Assembly: GCF_014212355.1 (NCBI RefSeq)
Contig: NZ_JACKXD010000005.1
Span: 124,001 to 188,000 of the forward strand
Length of the DNA: 64,000 nt
From: Halobellus ruber
GTDB lineage: Archaea; Halobacteriota; Halobacteria; Halobacteriales; Haloferacaceae
Direction: 5' to 3'
Below, piece after piece: positions 1 to 8,776 of the stretch (position 1 is the first letter of the stretch; every line of letters starts with the position of its first letter). The position numbers and the translations under genes were made by a program. The notes under the pieces are model-generated. The model searched no databases. It was not told the origin of the DNA and saw nothing but the letters and a program-made list of their open reading frames with translations.

Positions 1-646
1 CGTAGCCACACGCCGGGCACGCGGCGTCGGCGGGCGACACCTGCGACCGGCACCGCTCGCAGAACCACACCCCCTCCCTGATCGTCGCCCGGTAGGTCGT
101 CTCGGCGTCGCGGTCCTCGGCCACGTCGAACTCGACGTCCCGGGCGCGAAGGACCGCCTCGGCCTCGCGGACCGCCTCGGCCGACGGCAGCGAGAGGGTG
201 GTCTCCACGGGGTCGTCCCGGAGGACCGACCGGAGACGGCCGGCGGCGTCGTGCTCGATGGTGAGCGTTCCGGCGTCGCGGTCGAGCGTGACGGCGTCGA
301 CGGCCGACCTCGGAATCCTCGCCTCCCCGACGTGGCGCCGTCCCAGCCGAGCGGCGAGGAACAGGCCCACTATGAGGTATCCGATCGTCGACACTCCGGC
401 CGCAACGCCGGCAGTACCCGCGGCGACCGCGGCTGCGTAGCCGACGAGGCTGGCGACGGCCCAGACGACTCCGACGACCTCGAAGGCCAATCCGGCGCGG
501 TCCCACCGGTCACCGTGCCGCCACCGCCGGCGCTGGCCGGCGAGGAGACGCCCGGGGGTCGACCGGATCCCGAAGGCGCCGTCGCGGACCGTCGCGGTCC
601 CGGTCCCGGTCGCGGTCCGAAACCGGAAGGATCGGTCGTCTGCCAT
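1..646 (-). CDS. zinc-ribbon membrane protein (C-terminus beyond window)
   Basis: The frame opens with ATG at 646 and is still open at base 1, giving 215 residues without a stop. Residues about 52-72 and 75-100 are hydrophobic and form a likely transmembrane hairpin. Between them and the C-terminus lies a soluble stretch of about 90 residues. The end carries two CxxC knuckles, CERC at 196-199 and CPAC at 210-213, which is a typical zinc ribbon. No enzyme motif is visible, so it is best described as a membrane-anchored zinc-ribbon protein of unknown role. The gene is partial at its 3' end. A MITE-like palindrome starts 54 bp upstream of its start codon and marks the edge of the accessory island. 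Confidence 0.7.
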   Translation of the reverse strand, partial: MADDRSFRFRTATGTGTATVRDGAFGIRSTPGRLLAGQRRRWRHGDRWDRAGLAFEVVGVVWAVASLVGYAAAVAAGTAGVAAGVSTIGYLIVGLFLAARLGRRHVGEARIPRSAVDAVTLDRDAGTLTIEHDAAGRLRSVLRDDPVETTLSLPSAEAVREAEAVLRARDVEFDVAEDRDAETTYRATIREGVWFCERCRSQVSPADAACPACGY

Positions 647-699
647 CGGCGGACGGAACGGCGCGAACGCACAAATAGCTCCGGGACGCCCGATCCCAA

Positions 700-783
700 T
701 ATAGTAGCGTTTGCAAGTCTTCGCTCACTCGATCGCACGACGGCGTGCGATCGGATGTGCAACCAGTTGCAAACGCTACTATA
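700..783. repeat. MITE-like palindromic element, family C, copy 1
   Basis: An 84-bp element with perfect 17-bp terminal inverted repeats (TATAGTAGCGTTTGCAA and its complement). A second internal dyad is built on GATCGCACG/CGTGCGATC. The same element occurs in opposite orientation at 9332-9416. It encodes nothing. The ends would fit a TA target duplication, but this is not proven. Confidence 0.85.
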
Positions 784-925
784 GCGTGGTTGGCTGATAC
801 TGTCGGCTATAGTCACGTGAAGGATTTCGACACCCCGGGGTGTCGAAAATTTTCACGTAGTTATAGAGGGTGTCATAGAAGAGTTCACATAGCCCGGTGA
901 ATCAGCTTAGATAAATTGAAACCGC

Positions 926-942
926 CGTACACTTGGTGCACG
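926..942. promoter_or_regulatory. putative RHH operator, left copy
   Basis: CGTACACTTGGTGCACG lies 22 bp before the ribbon-helix-helix start codon. It matches the complement of 1180-1196 at 16 of 17 positions. Short dyads directly upstream are typical targets of autoregulating RHH proteins, so a self-repression site is the simplest reading. Confidence 0.5.
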
Positions 943-964
943 CTGTTCTTAGGTTGTTTTAGCT

Positions 965-1165
965 ATGGCGAAAGAGAAGTTCGGCGTCGCTGTTGACGAG
1001 GAAATCGTGCGAGAAGTGGATGAATTGGTCAATGAGTGTGACGATCTCGGAGCCAGCCGCTCCGAGATCGTCGAAGCCATCCTCACAGCATTCGTTCAAT
1101 CCGAGACGAATCACGTTGAACGGGTGCGAGAAATCATTATTCGGAAACGAAAGGGCACTCTCTGA
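965..1165 (+). CDS. ribbon-helix-helix (CopG-like) DNA-binding protein
   Basis: A 66-residue protein with the RHH layout: a short N-terminal beta strand (KFGVAVDEEIV, about residues 4-14), helix A (about 12-25) and helix B starting at the SRSEIVEAIL turn (about 32-41). RHH proteins bind DNA as dimers and usually repress their own promoters. Here a 17-bp inverted sequence lies on both sides of the gene, which fits this. The gene is the only coding sequence inside the 403-bp insert, so it may be a regulator carried by a non-autonomous mobile element. No toxin partner follows it. The base composition is lower in GC than the core genes. Confidence 0.7.
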   Translation: MAKEKFGVAVDEEIVREVDELVNECDDLGASRSEIVEAILTAFVQSETNHVERVREIIIRKRKGTL

Positions 1166-1179
1166 CTAATTTTGAACAC

Positions 1180-1196
1180 CGTGCACCAAGTGCACG
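1180..1196. promoter_or_regulatory. putative RHH operator, right copy
   Basis: CGTGCACCAAGTGCACG begins 14 bp after the RHH stop codon and is the inverted partner of 926-942. A site behind the gene suggests looping, or that both sites are part of the element's architecture. The GTGCAC core is itself palindromic. Confidence 0.45.
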
Positions 1197-1292
1197 TACT
1201 TCTAAGCTAATAATCCACTATAACAGTAACCAGACTGACTATAGTGTGTGAAGAGTTCTATGACACGCTCGTAGTTATAGCCAACAGTATGA

Positions 1293-1844
1293 GCCAGTGC
1301 TCCGCGGTCGCAATGCCTGGACACGGACGACAGGCGAAGCAGATGGCGATCCGGTACGCTGTCGCGGCTGGCAGGACTGATGGAACGTACACTGCTGTCG
1401 TGACTCAGCAGTTCGGGCAGATTAGGCGATTTCGACGCAGAACGTCGAAGAAACGCACGCATTCCCACAGCAGGCAGTCCGACGCGCTACAGGCTGCTCT
1501 GTGTCACGATTGAAGCCGTCAGCGTTCTGAGTTCTGAATTACGGCGTCAATAGCGGAGAAAGGAGTAGCCGGTGATCTGCTTTGCATCGTCGTCGCAGTC
1601 ACCAACTACGAACGGGGGGGATAATCCGGGAAGTGCTGTGATCACGGTTTGAGAACCTTCTATAACCCTCTATCATTTAGACAATTGCTCTTTTTATGCA
1701 ATTTTAGATAATGTGTTATTAGTATATTGCCGTCAGTCTCCATACTACGGTTGAGGACTCGGAGGCGCACTGCTCACACAACTCATCCGGAATGATATAG
1801 ATTGTGTGCCTGTGGGACTAAAATCGAAACTTGCTACGGAGTGA
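1293..1844. other. intergenic, no supported gene
   Basis: About 550 bp that become AT-rich towards the right end (runs of T and A around 1670-1730). Open frames of 88-89 codons exist on both strands at 1202-1513, but they lack recognisable domains and begin inside the mobile element. Possibly a remnant of a transposase region, but nothing specific supports that. Confidence 0.4.
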
Positions 1845-2672
1845 TTACCTATTATTATCGACTCTCGCCGTTTCAGCCTCTTCTATGTCAGAGACAGCGA
1901 CAATCTCGACAGCACGAGGATATGCGACCTGACCCTCGCTTCCAGCCCACACTACAGCTCTCATTTCTGTCTGATACGCACGAACAGTCACGTTGAATGA
2001 GGTATTAGAGGCTCGTTCCTGAAACCCCTCCGGTGCAGCCGCTCGCGGGATAACGTAGCTCGCATTGCTTGTTACGAGTCGGAGAAATTTTGTTCCGTCG
2101 GTCTGCCACTGCACGGTCCCAGAGTACTCAGATACATTAGCAGTAACCGTTCCACAGTCCTCAACACGCTGTCCTCCCCGATTCGCGAGCGCATCAGCTG
2201 CAGCACGTATACCCCATTTCCCTCCCGAGATTACGATGAGGTGTCCCTCGTCCGATGAGGGGTTATCTACGACAGTTATCTGGGCACTAGTCGTTGTGGA
2301 AGCCGAGTTGTTGATATCCACGTGACGACCTATCTCAGAAGGGAGGTTACCCTGTGGAGCAAGAACGACTAACGAGCGACCTTCCCCAATCGTCAACTCA
2401 GAACTGGAGACGACCGCGGGATACTGTTCTGTATGATCGGCATAGCTATGTTTCAGTACAGTTATAGATCGATTAATTGCAACACCGTACTCATCCGGTA
2501 CTACCACGGCAAGTGGTGACGACACCGAGGCAGGATAGTTATCTACAAGCTGCTTATTATTTTGGATATCACACCCCTCATTCGGAAGTTTGGTCTCTTC
2601 AGACTGGGGTATCCCACTTGCGCATCCAGCGGTCAGAACAAGGAGCGAAACCAGCCAGATACTCTTGCTCAT
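1845..2672 (-). CDS. secreted lipoprotein of unknown function
   Basis: A 275-residue protein starting MSKSIWLVSLL with a lipobox, LTAGC, and the lipidated cysteine at residue 17. It should be exported and anchored by a lipid outside the cell. The mature part has several N-x-S/T glycosylation sequons and alternating beta-rich segments, with a repeated theme of short hydrophobic strands (LVVLAPQG, HLIVISGG). No catalytic motif is visible. It is divergent from the large VWA protein across only 63 bp, so the two are probably co-regulated and may work together at the cell surface. No family is recognised. Confidence 0.7.
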   Translation of the reverse strand: MSKSIWLVSLLVLTAGCASGIPQSEETKLPNEGCDIQNNKQLVDNYPASVSSPLAVVVPDEYGVAINRSITVLKHSYADHTEQYPAVVSSSELTIGEGRSLVVLAPQGNLPSEIGRHVDINNSASTTTSAQITVVDNPSSDEGHLIVISGGKWGIRAAADALANRGGQRVEDCGTVTANVSEYSGTVQWQTDGTKFLRLVTSNASYVIPRAAAPEGFQERASNTSFNVTVRAYQTEMRAVVWAGSEGQVAYPRAVEIVAVSDIEEAETARVDNNR

Positions 2673-2735
2673 ATAGGTATATATATGATCTTGGATTATG
2701 ATTAAATTTTTTATCCTGTACTAACAGTAGGTACT
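2673..2735. promoter_or_regulatory. divergent promoter region of the surface-protein pair
   Basis: A 63-bp AT-rich spacer. On the plus strand, TAAATTTTTTAT lies about 28 bp before the ATG at 2736, the right spacing for a TATA box driving a leaderless transcript. On the minus strand, a run of alternating TA (about 2675-2688) lies very close to the lipoprotein start and is less clearly placed. Confidence 0.45.
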
Positions 2736-5700
2736 ATGAGCATAGGCAGGGGGTTCAGAGCAGCAATTCTGGTCTGTATTGTGCTAACGGGAAGTATCGG
2801 TGGGCAGGTGGTGGCGGCCGAGTCACCGGATGCAGCAGAAAGCGTCTCCGACGAGACAACCTCGCTTGCCGACTCAGAAGACGGAGCAGCCGAATCTAAC
2901 ACGACGACTGGTAACGGATCAAGACAGGATGGTACCGCTACGATTACGCAAACACACCGCAAAGCGGGACGCATACCAAACCTGTCTTCAGACAATGAAA
3001 GTTCTATCAGAGCGAATACTATCCAAAGGCAGGTCGGGACACAGGTGCAGTTTTTCGTGCTGGGGCCAGGATTCCGCGACGGTGTAGATAACGATAACGA
3101 CGGAAATCTGAATAATCCGGCTGAAATATACGAACAGCGGACAGGCGTGGTTGAGGCAGTCACTCCCAACGCAGAGATCATCGTTGAAAATGGGGTAGCT
3201 AATAACCCCGACGTTAGCCAACAGGATGTTAACGCCGCTGCCGAGGCGTTTAATCAGACGGTTCATCCAACTGTAAATAATGACTATGGAACCTTCAACG
3301 ATATCAATAATGATGGACGGATTGCAATTTATCTGACGGAGGTTCCAGGTTTTAACGTTTTTGGATATCACGACCCGTATCAATACACAAACAACCAATT
3401 TTCTGCGCAGAGAGATGGCTTTTATATGGATTATACCAACGCGCAACCCGGGACTGATCAATTTAACGAGACGATGGCGCAGGAATTCGCTCACGCGGTT
3501 ATATTCAATTATGATCAGAATGAGGAGCTTTGGCTTGATGAGGCGTTAGCCAACTACGCTGAGTACCGGACGTATCAAGACACGAATCAGCGACGTATAT
3601 CAGGTTTCGAGCAGAACCCGCAGTCACTAACTGAGTTTGATCTCCGAGACGGCTTTATTAATGCCGACTACGGTGCTTCGTTCGCGTTCGCAACGTATCT
3701 TGCGGAGCACTATGGCGGTGTCAGCACTCTGCAGGAACTCGTGAGAGATACCGACAATGGGGTCACCTCCGTTAATCGAGTTCTAAACAACAACGGGTAC
3801 AACGAACGCTTCCCCGAGGTTTTTAATGACTGGACAGTCGCTAACCGGATCGATGATGATAGCGTTGCCGACGAATACGGATATTCGACGTTCGATATAG
3901 AGATTCAGGACTCGGCTACCCTTCCAGGTTCGAGTGTAACCCAACAGACGACGGTAGATCCCTCTGGACAGACTGAGACCGATACCGTCCGGCGTACGAC
4001 TGCAGACTATTATTTAGTTAATTCAAACTTAGAAAGCTTGTATCACGAACTGGAGGTACGGGGCTCCGATGATGATGTGGAGCTCATCATCGTAGCGGAG
4101 ACCGCATCGGACGGGGTCGTCAAGACCGTTTCAGTTAATACATCGGAACCAACAGCGCCACAAATCAGTGAAGGATTATCGAACGCAACCGATAATCAAA
4201 GCTCGGTACAATCGTCAGGGATTAGTGCGAGCGTACTGTCTTCACCGCCGATCACCCCTGAAAACACAATCACTAACGCTGATGAGTACGGTGAGATAAC
4301 GGTGGTTCTACCGAACTCAGCACCCAATATTGATCATAATTACGAGTTATCTATCGAACCCATCCCAGCTCAAAATCAGTTCAGTGGGACGCTTGATGAC
4401 GGCGAGTCGGCTAAATACGTCATTCCCGTCAACAAGTTTGGCACTCCAACCCTAACGAGCGTTTACGAGTACAACGGAGATGTGTACACTTCGGTCTGGG
4501 GTTCCGATGGTGAGGCACAGGTTGATCTATCGCCGAAGTCGGGTGCCGCTCCGAGCATTATACTCGGTCGGGCCGGAGTGCCTGGTAACGACCTGGTCGG
4601 ATCAAATCCATTGACGGCGAGCAACGTTTGGGTGTTAGAAACCACAAACCCGTCTGATGGCGACGGACCGATCGCGTTTCAGGCTGCGAGTCGGTACAAG
4701 GAGGGTTCGATAAATAGAGATCAGATATTCACGCTACCTTCCGACGCCTCGGTTACCGTGCTCAGTAGGATCGCTGGAAACGCGTCGGATCCTGGATCGG
4801 TCGCGGCCGAATTTAGCGTTGAGTCAGCCGGTGCGCCATACAGATATACTGACTTCGGCAAACCCGACAAATCACACGTTAGCGTGCGTGTCGGCAATCA
4901 AAAAGTGAACAACCTGAGTTTCTCGCGGGTCAATAACCGACAAGATAGGTATCGAATAGAGTTTGTCGCACCCGAGCAGCAGTCGGCCGGTAATTACGAT
5001 CTAACAGTTGAGTTCACCGACGAGAAATTCGGTGTCTCCGGTACTGCCGAAGGAACGGCCACAGATGCAATTGAGTATACAAAGGGTGGCGGTGCAACCG
5101 GAAGCACCGCGACCGCGATCATCATCGACGAGTCCGGTAGTATGGGAAGCGACCAGAAGATTGAGAATGCCAAGGCGTCCGCTAAACTGTACGTCTCGCT
5201 GCTCGGTCCAGGAGACTACGCGGCTGTCGTCGGGTTTGACAGCGGGGCACGCACTCCAGCACCGATGCAGCGCGCAACAGCGGCGAATAAGTCGGACCTG
5301 AGGAGTGGCATTGACAGACTCATCGCTGGTGGCGGAACCGATATCGGGGATGGGATGCGCGAGGCTTTCCCCGAATTCAATAGGGCGCCGGAGAATACGA
5401 CAAAAGCGGCGATTCTTCTCGGAGACGGCAGAGCCAGCTATCCCAGCACCCAAGTTCAAAACTATAATAATAGCGATATTCCGGTCTGTACGATTGCGCT
5501 CGGCTCGAATGCCGACAGGGACGTTCTTAGGCGTATCGCAGGGAACACCGGCTGCGAACTTAGAGAGGCGAACTCCTCTAATCTTCAAGCTATCTATAAC
5601 GAGCTCAGTCAGAACATCAGCGGTTCAAGTACGGTCGCCGAGGAAAGTGGGACAATTGGCAACAACAGTACCGTTGCGACACCATTCAAACTGGATGATT

Positions 5701-7148
5701 CTATCGACAACGCGAACGTACGGGTGAACATTGGTTCGGCTTCGAGCGCGTCACCGTCCGGATCGGCGGCCGTCACGGCTAATAACGGACCGACGACCGT
5801 CCGACTGCTGTACCCGAACGGGACCGTCGTTCCGCTGAACAGCAGTTCGCCGACCGGAACGGACGACCCCTCTATCACATACAATGACCTCGGGGACACG
5901 ATTACTTACCAACTCTCCGACCCGAAAGCGGGTGAGTGGGCCACCGAAATCCGGAACCAGCAGCCCTCGCCCGTGTCTTACTCGTCAGAAGTGACAGCGA
6001 GTGCATCAGCGACGTTGAGTACGACGGCCGACGGCAACGAGTTCTTGAAGGGATCGGCGACAACCCTCACAGCGACGCTGGTGAACAATCAAGGGGGTAT
6101 CAGCGGGGCAACGGTAACGGCGAACGTCATCCAGCCGGACGGGACCACCGACACGGTCCAGCTGAACGAAACGTCGTCCGGAACGTACCGCGGCCAGGTG
6201 GTAAACAAGGCCAACGGTAGTGTGTCAGCTACGATCACAGCGACTAGTCAGAACTTCAGCCGGCAAGAGTCACTTAGCTGGTCGGTGGTCAACCAATCTT
6301 CAGTGCTGCGAATCAGTGTCGTGAACAACTCGACGCCAACCGCTGCTGAGGGCGGGTCAGTCGACATTGCGGTGAACGTCACGCGACCGGCCGGCAGCAG
6401 TTCGACGAGCGTCACTACGTCGACAAACGCCTCAACAGAGACGGACGATGTGGAGAGCGCATTTATGACTCAAGTGCTCGAAGTTGCCGCATCCGAGCCG
6501 GGAACGTACAATCCGGAGGACGTTGACTCGGCCGTGCTAGCGGCCGCGCGTGCGCTACAGAACGAGTCAAATGAGACCTCCTCGGAGCGCACCAACAAGA
6601 CGTTATCAGTCGCGGACGCGGATCGTTCGGTGGGTGTAACGGCGAGTAATACGGGAGCACCGGTGTTCGTGTCAGCAAGTGAACTGACGGCCTCAAGCGG
6701 GGCAACCATTCCGGCGAGTGCAGTCAAAACGTCACCGTCCGCCGTCAGACTCCGGAAAGGTGCAGAGGATGAAGTCGCTGTGTCTGTTCGAGTGCCGGAC
6801 GACACACCGTCAGGAGCATACAATGGCACGGTAACGGCAGTTATCGACGGGAAGGTTGTCCAGACCGAGTACACGATGAACGTCACCGAGGCAACGGCAG
6901 CAACCTACCAGAACCGGATCCAGCAGACTGCCCGACAATGGGAGACGGCTGGACCGACGGGTAAACGGTTCTACGAGGGGCGCATCGCTGACAGCCTGAC
7001 ACAGATATACTTCGGAAACACCAGCGCCGGGGGGTCGTCAACAGGGACGGCGGATCGACGGACATCAGAGAACCAGCTCGTCAGTAACACGCCTGTGAGA
7101 GCGAGTCCCTCGGCAAAGGTACATCTACGCACCTGGAGGGCAGAATAA
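2736..7148 (+). CDS. giant secreted VWA protein with degenerate metallopeptidase domain
   Basis: 1470 residues with a signal peptide ending near ...QVVAA (about residue 28). After an acidic linker comes a calcium-type DNDNDG motif. A domain follows that resembles gluzincin metallopeptidases: YGTFNDINNDGRIAIYLTEV, then MAQEFAH near residues 246-252, then WLDEALANYAEY. The HExxH zinc signature would be HEFAH but reads QEFAH, so the first zinc-binding histidine is a glutamine and the enzyme is probably inactive. Residues about 790-970 form a von Willebrand A domain with an intact MIDAS (DESGSMG, later GGGTDIGDG). The rest is beta-sandwich-like with many N-glycosylation sequons. There is no C-terminal membrane anchor. 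The stop overlaps the next gene's start, so the anchored partner probably tethers it. Likely role: adhesion or surface binding. Confidence 0.7.
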   Translation: MSIGRGFRAAILVCIVLTGSIGGQVVAAESPDAAESVSDETTSLADSEDGAAESNTTTGNGSRQDGTATITQTHRKAGRIPNLSSDNESSIRANTIQRQVGTQVQFFVLGPGFRDGVDNDNDGNLNNPAEIYEQRTGVVEAVTPNAEIIVENGVANNPDVSQQDVNAAAEAFNQTVHPTVNNDYGTFNDINNDGRIAIYLTEVPGFNVFGYHDPYQYTNNQFSAQRDGFYMDYTNAQPGTDQFNETMAQEFAHAVIFNYDQNEELWLDEALANYAEYRTYQDTNQRRISGFEQNPQSLTEFDLRDGFINADYGASFAFATYLAEHYGGVSTLQELVRDTDNGVTSVNRVLNNNGYNERFPEVFNDWTVANRIDDDSVADEYGYSTFDIEIQDSATLPGSSVTQQTTVDPSGQTETDTVRRTTADYYLVNSNLESLYHELEVRGSDDDVELIIVAETASDGVVKTVSVNTSEPTAPQISEGLSNATDNQSSVQSSGISASVLSSPPITPENTITNADEYGEITVVLPNSAPNIDHNYELSIEPIPAQNQFSGTLDDGESAKYVIPVNKFGTPTLTSVYEYNGDVYTSVWGSDGEAQVDLSPKSGAAPSIILGRAGVPGNDLVGSNPLTASNVWVLETTNPSDGDGPIAFQAASRYKEGSINRDQIFTLPSDASVTVLSRIAGNASDPGSVAAEFSVESAGAPYRYTDFGKPDKSHVSVRVGNQKVNNLSFSRVNNRQDRYRIEFVAPEQQSAGNYDLTVEFTDEKFGVSGTAEGTATDAIEYTKGGGATGSTATAIIIDESGSMGSDQKIENAKASAKLYVSLLGPGDYAAVVGFDSGARTPAPMQRATAANKSDLRSGIDRLIAGGGTDIGDGMREAFPEFNRAPENTTKAAILLGDGRASYPSTQVQNYNNSDIPVCTIALGSNADRDVLRRIAGNTGCELREANSSNLQAIYNELSQNISGSSTVAEESGTIGNNSTVATPFKLDDSIDNANVRVNIGSASSASPSGSAAVTANNGPTTVRLLYPNGTVVPLNSSSPTGTDDPSITYNDLGDTITYQLSDPKAGEWATEIRNQQPSPVSYSSEVTASASATLSTTADGNEFLKGSATTLTATLVNNQGGISGATVTANVIQPDGTTDTVQLNETSSGTYRGQVVNKANGSVSATITATSQNFSRQESLSWSVVNQSSVLRISVVNNSTPTAAEGGSVDIAVNVTRPAGSSSTSVTTSTNASTETDDVESAFMTQVLEVAASEPGTYNPEDVDSAVLAAARALQNESNETSSERTNKTLSVADADRSVGVTASNTGAPVFVSASELTASSGATIPASAVKTSPSAVRLRKGAEDEVAVSVRVPDDTPSGAYNGTVTAVIDGKVVQTEYTMNVTEATAATYQNRIQQTARQWETAGPTGKRFYEGRIADSLTQIYFGNTSAGGSSTGTADRRTSENQLVSNTPVRASPSAKVHLRTWRAE

Positions 7149-8776
7149 TGTCGCTACTTGGACTCGATGATGGGGAAGCCATACGAGTATGGATCGCGGT
7201 TGCCGCTGTGGTGAGTGCCATCGCCGTCGGGGTCGTTCCAGTGCAGGCTCAGACCGATGTGACTCTCACCTACACATCATCGGGACAGCCCGCAGGATCG
7301 GAGCTCGTCGCAGCGGGAGACACCTATCAGCATACGGTGGCTGTCGATACCAACGCGACGTCGGGGCCCGTTGAGTTGGTACTGTTCTATAACGACTCGG
7401 CAAACATCTCCTACGAATCATACACGGCCACTCTGGGGGGATCAAACCTTTCTATGGTCACCGCTACATCAACAGTAACCGTCGACGGACGGACGATGAC
7501 GCGCGTTCGCTTCGTAAACCGATCTCCACCAACGTCCGGAACGGAAACCCTCCGGCTTACCGCTGATCTCGAGATGCCCGACGCCGTTGCGACTGAAGAG
7601 GTTTATACGGGTGGCACGCACGCCCCGAGTGGGACGGTCCTCCCCCGCCGTACGACGGCGGTGACGACGTCTCGACCTGACCTCTCCGTCGGCGGGGTTT
7701 CACTCACCCCGTCGTCACCAACGCAAGGAGAATCGGTACTGGTGAATGCGACGGTCCGAAACCGCGGACGGATCGTTGCACCAAGCAGTCAGATTGCTCT
7801 CCAAGTAAACGGCACCTCGGTGGCCAGTACGTCGGTATCGCTCGCGGCAGGGAATAATACGAGCGTTTCATTTAGTTGGACCCCCTCAGCGGCCGGAACC
7901 CGGGGAGTGACCATCATCGCTGATCAGAGAAACACTATCCCGGAGTTAGTTGAGATCAACAACCGGGTTACTGTGACGGCCGATGTAGGGTCGTCATCGC
8001 CAACTGGTGGCGGCGGAGGTGGTGGCGGCGGAGGTGGTGGCGGCGGAGCAGCCGGATCCGGTGACGAGGGTGCCACCGTCTTCCCCCTGCTTAATGCAGA
8101 TCCAAATGTCGTCGAAGAAGCCAGTACTGAGCAGCAAACTGTCGAATTTGAGGAGACCGACTCGGTCGCCCGCGTCACTTTTGAGGACAATCCTCCTGAA
8201 TCAGTCACTGTCTCCGAGTTTGCAGGCCTATCGGATTCGATCACCGCGTTGGTCACTGAGCGGATCTCGGAGGACGCGGACGGAATTGAAGATCAGTCAG
8301 ATGTTGATTTCGTCACTATCGTTGATGTCTCGCTGAGCTCTCAAACGTCCAGCCAAACGCCAGCGACGGTCGAAATGGAAGTACCCGCCGAGCAACTGGA
8401 CAACCCGGAGAACGCGGTTATCGCACATCGGACTGCCGGGGGATGGGAGCTGCGGGAGACGACTGTGCAGGGGGTGGAGGGTGGAACAGTGACTCTGACC
8501 ACATCCGTCGAATCGTTCTCACTATTTGCCGTCGTTGAACGGTCTCCGTCACAGGCGACATCACCAACGTCAACGCCCGAAGTGACGACTGACGGAACGA
8601 CATCACCGGACGTGACGCAGACACCCGAAACACCCGAAGAGGTTGATACACCACAGCCCGCGACAACTGTTACAGAACCGGGTGGGTTCAGCGTACCTGT
8701 ACTCGTGATTACTCTCGTGGTATTAGGCGGGGTTATCGTTGCTGTGGTAGTCCTGCGACGGCAAGACGTACTGTAA
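7148..8776 (+). CDS. membrane-anchored CARDB surface protein
   Basis: 542 residues. A signal peptide (about 1-34, ending PVQAQ) is followed by a beta-rich region and a CARDB-type adhesion domain (RPDLSVGGVSLTPSSPTQGE to about residue 278). A run of fourteen glycines comes next, then a second domain resembling the region found before PGF-type anchors in haloarchaeal surface proteins. A Thr/Pro-rich stalk follows, and a C-terminal helix (FSVPVLVITLVVLGG) ends with RR. The PGG-F start of that helix is close to, but not, the PGF-CTERM signal cut by archaeosortase. The ATG overlaps the previous stop (TAATG), so the two proteins are made together and may pair on the cell surface. Confidence 0.7.
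   Translation: MSLLGLDDGEAIRVWIAVAAVVSAIAVGVVPVQAQTDVTLTYTSSGQPAGSELVAAGDTYQHTVAVDTNATSGPVELVLFYNDSANISYESYTATLGGSNLSMVTATSTVTVDGRTMTRVRFVNRSPPTSGTETLRLTADLEMPDAVATEEVYTGGTHAPSGTVLPRRTTAVTTSRPDLSVGGVSLTPSSPTQGESVLVNATVRNRGRIVAPSSQIALQVNGTSVASTSVSLAAGNNTSVSFSWTPSAAGTRGVTIIADQRNTIPELVEINNRVTVTADVGSSSPTGGGGGGGGGGGGGGAAGSGDEGATVFPLLNADPNVVEEASTEQQTVEFEETDSVARVTFEDNPPESVTVSEFAGLSDSITALVTERISEDADGIEDQSDVDFVTIVDVSLSSQTSSQTPATVEMEVPAEQLDNPENAVIAHRTAGGWELRETTVQGVEGGTVTLTTSVESFSLFAVVERSPSQATSPTSTPEVTTDGTTSPDVTQTPETPEEVDTPQPATTVTEPGGFSVPVLVITLVVLGGVIVAVVVLRRQDVL
8006..8047 (+). repeat. in-frame glycine-coding tandem repeat
   Basis: A 15-bp unit (GGTGGCGGCGGAGGT) repeated about 2.8 times encodes fourteen consecutive glycines between two domains of the CARDB protein. 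It acts as a flexible linker, and its length could change by slippage in steps of five residues without breaking the frame. Confidence 0.8.

Larger units (their letters stand above)
867..1269. mobile_element. 403-bp insert with terminal inverted repeats and an RHH gene
   Basis: The insert starts AGGGTGTCATAGAA and ends with the near-complement. Bases 867-889 and the complement of 1247-1269 agree at 19 of 23 positions. An 11-bp direct repeat (CGTAGTTATAG) flanks it, as expected if insertion duplicated a target inside the host MITE. It encodes only a 66-aa ribbon-helix-helix protein and no transposase, so movement would need help in trans. Part of the direct repeat could belong to the element ends; the exact duplication length is inferred. 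Confidence 0.6.
795..1292. mobile_element. family A MITE (TGA target duplication) carrying a 403-bp nested insert
   Basis: The left end matches the short family A elements: TACTGTCGGCTATAG from 798, then a perfect 24-bp palindrome at 825-848. The right end, TATAGCCAACAGTA, closes at 1289. The 3-bp flanks are TGA (795-797) and TGA (1290-1292), the same type of duplication seen around the other copies. In this copy the element is split at CGTAGTTATAG, which is present twice (856-866 and 1270-1280) around a foreign insert that carries a ribbon-helix-helix gene. Confidence 0.75.

Noticed and set aside
1202-1513. 88-89 codon frames on both strands
   Set aside because: They start inside the mobile element, lack any motif and could not be tied to a transposase.
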